Position numbers and translations under genes: made by a program
Shown here: positions 60,080 to 64,000 of the stretch, piece after piece
How positions within the stretch are numbered: the first letter of the stretch is position 1
Layout: the number at the start of each line of letters is the position of its first letter
Notes under the pieces: generated by a model
Database searches by the model: none
What the model saw: only the letters and a program-made list of their open reading frames with translations
What the model was told of the DNA's origin: nothing
Source: Prosthecobacter sp.
GTDB lineage: Bacteria; Verrucomicrobiota; Verrucomicrobiia; Verrucomicrobiales; Verrucomicrobiaceae
Assembly: GCA_019186985.1 (NCBI GenBank)
Contig: JABARQ010000004.1
Location: 1-64,000, forward strand
Reading direction: 5' to 3'
Length of the DNA stretch: 64,000 nt

Positions 60080-60817
60080 TCAGTCAGCATGCGCGGTCTC
60101 ACGCCTGGCACGGCGCCGACGGCTGGAGTTTCTCTCCTCATACTTCTGACGCAGCTCCTCGGAACCAGCCACCTTGTCAATGCGTTCGCAGACATTCTGC
60201 ACCATGCCGCCGGTCAGCAGTTCGGCCTTGTGGCTCATGATGAAGCGCGTCAGCCCTGAAGTCAGCACGTTCGGCCCCTGCGGGGTGGCAAACCGGACCT
60301 CCTGGTCGAAGTAGATGACGCTGCAGATCAGCGCCTCGGGAAGCTCCAGATAACGGGCCAGGGCACGGGCATGATAAGCGCTGCGCAGCACCGGGTTGGT
60401 GAATGAATGCTCCCGGCCGCCATGCACGACCGTCCAGCGATCATCCTTGGGGCCGCCGGAGATCAGGCCGCTTTCACGCTGAGGCTGGATGACAAAAACA
60501 CCCGACCGCGCCACCACGACAAACGGCAGACGTGTCAGCCCCTTGCCGTCCAGCCGGGGAAGGAAAACGTCCCGCAAAACCTGGAATTCCTCCGAAGGCA
60601 GGCGCTTCATGGATGATGAGACTGTTTTTTGCTGGGCTGAGGTGGAAGATGAGCCTGAACCTCTGCGCGAATCCGCCCGATCTTTTTTCCGGCTCCGGCG
60701 GATGAGGCCGGCCGCCAGCAGGGATGTCACAAGCAGCGCCAGAAGGCAGACGGCAAAGATGACGTGCCAGTAGGCTGATAGCAGCTCCTGGGTTAAATGG
60801 ATGATTTTATTGAGCAT
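60080..60817 (-). CDS. Membrane-anchored NERD-like protein with degenerate active site
   Basis: A 245-residue protein with one transmembrane helix at about 17-38, a basic Ser-rich linker, and a NERD-like domain from about 75 (FQVLRDVFLPRL, FVVVARSGVFVIQPQ, SGLISGGPKDDRWTVVHGG, FTNPVLRSAYHARALARYL). In typical NERD domains the core reads qiDhvvvs..GvfvIEtK. Here the Asp position is Pro98, and the E-x-K pair is Gln111-x-Gln113, so nuclease activity is not expected. Shares the minus strand with the lipoprotein gene 42 bp upstream. Confidence 0.72.
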   Translation of the reverse strand: MLNKIIHLTQELLSAYWHVIFAVCLLALLVTSLLAAGLIRRSRKKDRADSRRGSGSSSTSAQQKTVSSSMKRLPSEEFQVLRDVFLPRLDGKGLTRLPFVVVARSGVFVIQPQRESGLISGGPKDDRWTVVHGGREHSFTNPVLRSAYHARALARYLELPEALICSVIYFDQEVRFATPQGPNVLTSGLTRFIMSHKAELLTGGMVQNVCERIDKVAGSEELRQKYEERNSSRRRRARRETAHAD

Positions 60818-60859
60818 TCTCGTGCCGGGGGGAACAGGAGACAGGTGGGCCTGGCTGCG

Positions 60860-61528
60860 TCATTGCCCCTCATTGAGCGCCTCGCTCAAGGGAACAACTC
60901 CGCCAGGGGTGGGGGGTTCGGGATCAAATTCGCCACGGGCACGACGCTTCGCATCTTTCTCCTCCTTCTTGGCGTCGTCCTTGACACGGTCATGCACCTC
61001 CTTCTTCTCCTTGCTGGTGCTCGGCAGCATGTCCAGCTGCTCGTATGGCGTGTCCTTGGTGGACTTCTTCAGGGCGCTGATGCGCGGATACTCCTCGTCC
61101 ATGACTGCAATCAGCTCCTCAGGCAGACCACGCCAGATGGTGAAGATGCCGTTGTTGACGATGCCATCGATGGTCACATAGTCCACGATCGCCCCGTTCA
61201 CCATGCTCACCAGCATCTCGCCCTGCCGGGTACGCGTCACGATTTCAAGGGCATTCGCCCCCTTGAAATCCAGCTTAAGGGCCACGCCATAGGTGCCGTC
61301 TTCCGCAGGAAAGGGATGGAAGGCGATGATGCTTTTATGGGTGAATTCTGGAATAACCTTCAGGATCACCTCCCTGCCCTCGACATTTCGGCGGAAAATG
61401 CTTTTGGGCGAATCCATGTCACTGCCCTGGGAAAACACCGTAATCAGAACCTTGTCATCCTTTTTGAACGTGGAGCAGCCAGCCTGAAGTAACAGCAGGA
61501 TGGCGACGAGGGGGGCAAAATGTCGCAT
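60860..61528 (-). CDS. Putative lipoprotein
   Basis: A 222-residue protein with a lipoprotein signal ([19 protein letters not shown], lipobox LQAGC). The mature part has a beta-rich region ([16 protein letters not shown] to about residue 140) and a highly charged Lys/Glu/Arg-rich C-terminal stretch (about 165-205). No family recognised. The ATG at 61528 is set by the signal peptide; the open frame continues upstream without support. Probably co-transcribed with the NERD-like gene. Confidence 0.8.
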   Translation of the reverse strand: MRHFAPLVAILLLLQAGCSTFKKDDKVLITVFSQGSDMDSPKSIFRRNVEGREVILKVIPEFTHKSIIAFHPFPAEDGTYGVALKLDFKGANALEIVTRTRQGEMLVSMVNGAIVDYVTIDGIVNNGIFTIWRGLPEELIAVMDEEYPRISALKKSTKDTPYEQLDMLPSTSKEKKEVHDRVKDDAKKEEKDAKRRARGEFDPEPPTPGGVVPLSEALNEGQ

Positions 61529-61562
61529 GGTCACTTGGGATAAGAACCAAATTGTCACGATA

Positions 61563-61591
61563 TTGCAACCCGGCATTCCCTGGATTGATAT
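61563..61591 (+). promoter_or_regulatory. Candidate promoter for the isomerase gene
   Basis: TTGCAA (61563-61568), 17-bp spacer, TGATAT (61586-61591), in the 155-bp divergent gap between the lipoprotein gene and the isomerase gene. It would leave a leader of roughly 85 bases. Confidence 0.3.
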
Positions 61592-61683
61592 TTCTATTGC
61601 CAATCCAACGCCGCCTTTCGAGAATCGGCGGCCTGTCGTCACCGACCCGCATCAAACCCAAACCCCTAACCCAATCATCTCAC

Positions 61684-62682
61684 ATGGGCAGACCCGTCAC
61701 CCTCTTCACCGGCCAGTGGGCCGACCTCTCCTTCGAAACCGTTGTCGAAAAAGCCAGATCCTTCGGCTATGACGGCGTCGAACTCGGCTGCTGGGGCGAC
61801 CACTTCGAGGTGGACAAGGCCGACCAGGCCTACTGCGATGCCAAGCGCGCCAAGCTGGACGCCCTGGGCATGAAGTGCTTCGCCATCTCCACCCACCTCG
61901 TCGGCCAGGCCGTCTGTGACAACATTGACCCCCGCCACGCCCAGATCCTTCCTCCTTACATCTACGGTGACGGCGACCCCGAGGGCGTCCGCCAGCGCGC
62001 CGCCGCCGAAGTGAAGAAGACCGCCCAGGCCGCCAGGCGTTTCGGCGTCAATGTCGTCAACGGCTTCACCGGAAGCAGCATCTGGCACCTCTGCTATTCC
62101 TTCCCCCCGAACCTGCCCGGCCAGATCGAGGCCGGCTACAAGGACTTTGCCAACCGCTGGGGCCCCATCTTCGACGAGTTCAAGAACCAGGGCGTGAAGT
62201 TCGCCCTTGAAGTTCATCCCACGGAGATCGCCTTCGACATCGCCAGCGCCGAACGCGCCCTCCAGGCCGTCGACTACCACCCCGCCTTCGGCTTCAACTA
62301 CGACCCGAGCCACTTCGGCTACCAGGGCGTGAACTACGAGAAGTTCATCCGCAGGTTCCCCGACCGCATCTTTCATGTGCATATGAAGGACGTCGCATGG
62401 AACCTCGGTGATGAAGCCGGTGTCTTTGGCGGCCATGTGGACTTCCACAAGCCCGCCCGCTACTGGGACTTCAAGTCCGTCGGACGAGGCGACATCAAGT
62501 TTGAGCGCATCATCCGCGCCTTGAACGACATCGGCTACAACGGCCCGCTCAGCGTCGAGTGGGAGGACGGCGCCATGGACCGCGAGTTTGGCGCCACCGA
62601 GTCCTGCGCCTATGTCAAGAGGCTGGACTTCCCGCCCAGCAAGATTGTTTTTGACGCGCAGTTCGCCGAAAACAGCAAGTAA
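61684..62682 (+). CDS. Xylose-isomerase-like TIM-barrel protein (sugar phosphate isomerase/epimerase)
   Basis: A 332-residue AP-endonuclease-2/IolE-type TIM barrel. Seen are [30 protein letters not shown] (metal Glu), [20 protein letters not shown] (metal Asp/His), [11 protein letters not shown] (metal His), and [18 protein letters not shown] (late metal Glu). Such proteins act in sugar or inositol catabolism and often neighbour Gfo/Idh/MocA enzymes, as here. Substrate unknown. The ATG at 61684 starts the fold. Confidence 0.9.
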   Translation: MGRPVTLFTGQWADLSFETVVEKARSFGYDGVELGCWGDHFEVDKADQAYCDAKRAKLDALGMKCFAISTHLVGQAVCDNIDPRHAQILPPYIYGDGDPEGVRQRAAAEVKKTAQAARRFGVNVVNGFTGSSIWHLCYSFPPNLPGQIEAGYKDFANRWGPIFDEFKNQGVKFALEVHPTEIAFDIASAERALQAVDYHPAFGFNYDPSHFGYQGVNYEKFIRRFPDRIFHVHMKDVAWNLGDEAGVFGGHVDFHKPARYWDFKSVGRGDIKFERIIRALNDIGYNGPLSVEWEDGAMDREFGATESCAYVKRLDFPPSKIVFDAQFAENSK

Positions 62683-62713
62683 CCACCGGACTTTGCCGGC
62701 TCAGTTCAGCCAG

Positions 62714-62798
62714 CAGCCCCAAGGTCTTCGGCGGGCGGATGCCCGTCATGGCCTGGGGCTGTTGATCTGATGGGGCAGGTTCAGCCAAGCAGGCTGAA
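62714..62798. repeat. Two adjacent hairpins in intergenic region
   Basis: A long hairpin has arms CAGCCCCAAGG (62714-62724) and CCTGGGGCTG (62752-62761), one bulge, around an inner GGGCGGATGCCC. It is followed by a perfect 7-bp hairpin, TTCAGCC (62780-62786) and GGCTGAA (62792-62798), with loop AAGCA. No T-run follows, so simple termination is unlikely; attenuation or mRNA processing between the isomerase and oxidoreductase genes is possible. Confidence 0.45.
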
Positions 62799-62833
62799 AG
62801 GTCCCCCGACAGCCTCACGATTACTCGATTCCT

Positions 62834-64000
62834 ATGTCCTCCGCCCTGACCCGCCGAAACTTCGTCCAGACCACCGCCGTCATCACCGCAGCCACCACCC
62901 TGAGGGCACAGCAGAAGGCGGACTCCCAGGAAACACTCCGCATCGGACTCGTCGGCTGCGGCGGCCGCGGCACCGGTGCCGCCTCCCAGGCCCTCGGCGC
63001 GGAATACAACGGAAAGCTCGTCGCCATGGCCGACGTGGACATGAAGCAGATCGACGGCAGCATCGCCTCGCTGTCCCAGAAGTTTCCGGACCGGGTGGAC
63101 GTCAAGCCTGACAAAAAGTTTGTCGGCATCGACGCCTATCAGAAGCTCATCGACAGCGGCGTGGACGTCGTCCTGCTCGCCAGCCCTCCGGGATTCCGTC
63201 CTGTTCACCTCCAGGCCGCCGTCGACGCCGGCAAGCACATCTTCTGCGAAAAGCCGATGGCTGTTGACTCCATCGGCTATCACATGGCCATGGCCGCCGT
63301 GAACAAGGCCCGCGAGAAGAAGCTCAACCTCGTCGCCGGATTCTGCTGGCGCTACAGCACCTCGCGCATCGAGGCCTTCAAGCGTGCGCTGGGCGGCGAC
63401 ATCGGAAAAATCACCAGCGTCTTCGCCACCTACCACACCGGCCCCGTCAAGCCCATGCCCCCGGCCAGCGGACGCCCCGCCGGCATGAGCGATGTCGAGT
63501 GGCAGGTCCGCAACTGGTACAATTTCTCCTGGCTCAGCGGCGACAGCCTCGTCGAACAGGCCGTGCACAGCGTTGACAAGATCTGCTGGGCCATGGGTGA
63601 CAGGCCTCCCATGAGCTGCATCGGCACCGGCGGCCGCCAGATCAAGGCCGAGGACGGCAACATCTTCGACCACTTCCACGCCGCCTACGAATGGGAGAAC
63701 GGCATCATCTGCAACATGGCCAGCCGTCAGATCAAGGGCTGCCAGGGCCACAACCAGGACATCATCCGCGGCGAAAAGGGTGCACTCATCATCGGCAAGG
63801 GCGGCGCCCCCTTCATCGACGGCCCCAAGCGCTGGCGCTTCCGCGGCGAGGAGAAAAACATGTATGACCTCGAGCACGAGGCCCTCTTCAACTCCATCCG
63901 CAAGGGCTCCGTCATCAACGACGGAGACCGCATGATGCTCTCCACGCTGGTGGCCATCATGGGGCGTGAGGCCGCCTACACCGGCCAGCTCATCACCTGG
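62834..64000 (+). CDS. Tat-exported Gfo/Idh/MocA oxidoreductase (3' end beyond window)
   Basis: The first 389 codons of a longer gene; the frame is open at the window edge. The N-terminus TRRNFVQTTAVITAATTLRAQ is a twin-arginine signal. The Rossmann motif RIGLVGCGGRGTGAAS, the EKPMAVDSIGYH motif and SLVEQAVHSVDKICWAMGD follow. Exported members of this type are abundant in Planctomycetes and Verrucomicrobia and are linked to sugar catabolism, for example glycosidases acting by oxidation. Lies 151 bp after the isomerase gene and probably shares its pathway. Confidence 0.92.
   Translation, partial: MSSALTRRNFVQTTAVITAATTLRAQQKADSQETLRIGLVGCGGRGTGAASQALGAEYNGKLVAMADVDMKQIDGSIASLSQKFPDRVDVKPDKKFVGIDAYQKLIDSGVDVVLLASPPGFRPVHLQAAVDAGKHIFCEKPMAVDSIGYHMAMAAVNKAREKKLNLVAGFCWRYSTSRIEAFKRALGGDIGKITSVFATYHTGPVKPMPPASGRPAGMSDVEWQVRNWYNFSWLSGDSLVEQAVHSVDKICWAMGDRPPMSCIGTGGRQIKAEDGNIFDHFHAAYEWENGIICNMASRQIKGCQGHNQDIIRGEKGALIIGKGGAPFIDGPKRWRFRGEEKNMYDLEHEALFNSIRKGSVINDGDRMMLSTLVAIMGREAAYTGQLITW

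Noticed and set aside
1-64000. tRNA, rRNA, CRISPR array, insertion sequence, prophage
   Set aside because: No tRNA-like cloverleaf, tandem direct repeats with spacers, transposase or phage structural genes were recognised on either strand.

Overview
The window is a GC-rich bacterial chromosome segment, most likely from the Verrucomicrobiota. The evidence is the combination of a planctomycete-type cytochrome/DUF1549/DUF1553 protein, DUF1501 and DUF1800 proteins, Tat-targeted Gfo/Idh/MocA oxidoreductases, and a perfect TGTTC-N4-GAACA palindrome, which is the LexA operator consensus described for Verrucomicrobia. No tRNA, rRNA, insertion sequence or CRISPR array was seen.

Layout. (1) 0.2-15.1 kb, minus strand: a compact cell-wall/division (dcw) operon reading rsmH-ftsL-ftsI-murE-murF-mraY-murD-LysM protein-ftsW, then a DUF2238 membrane protein and a large cytochrome/DUF1549/DUF1553 protein closed by a clear terminator. 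(2) 15.1-19.6 kb: a 0.5-kb AT-rich control region with the LexA-type box, a YebC-family gene, a DUF1501 gene, and a two-gene unit (nucleotide-kinase-like ATPase plus orphan ABC ATPase). (3) 19.8-28.3 kb: glycan assembly genes, comprising a GT4 glycosyltransferase, two paralogous ~600-aa proteins with a GT-B-like C-terminal half, a GT9-like protein, an SGNH hydrolase and two Gfo/Idh/MocA oxidoreductases. (4) 26.5-47.1 kb, minus strand: 18 co-oriented genes with no gap above 30 bp. Its promoter-proximal part encodes every step of CMP-pseudaminic acid synthesis (PseB, PseC, a PseG-PseH fusion, PseI, an SpsF-type cytidylyltransferase), with a PIG-L deacetylase and a formyltransferase inserted. The distal part is an unusual tailoring module: a GDH-like protein lacking the catalytic lysine, an unrecognised 752-aa protein, an AMP-forming ligase, a VOC protein, a hexapeptide acyltransferase, a cyclase-family hydrolase, an acyl carrier protein, a methyltransferase, an AAC(3)-DUF4910 fusion, a serine-acetyltransferase-like protein and a GT-B-like protein. 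(5) 47.2-53.3 kb, plus strand, divergent: a second nonulosonic-acid operon (acetyltransferase, Gfo/Idh, CMP-NulO synthetase, SDR, NeuB-type synthase, NeuC-type epimerase, NeuD) whose gene content resembles the Campylobacter ptm (legionaminic acid) genes. (6) 53.3-64 kb: low-Mr tyrosine phosphatase, a ClpX-like ATPase without the zinc domain, small membrane proteins, a lipoate-ligase-like protein, a DUF1800/DUF1501 pair, a degenerate NERD protein, a lipoprotein, a sugar isomerase/epimerase and a Tat-exported Gfo/Idh oxidoreductase cut by the window edge.

Interpretation. Regions 3-5 look like one large surface-glycan island. Two sialic-acid-like sugars would be made from a shared divergent promoter region, modified (N-formylation; ACP-dependent acylation is my inference) and transferred by the flanking glycosyltransferases. 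The 29-40 kb tailoring module is the part least explained by known pathways and is the best candidate for an undescribed system. Assignments come from reading motifs by eye; no database search was possible.
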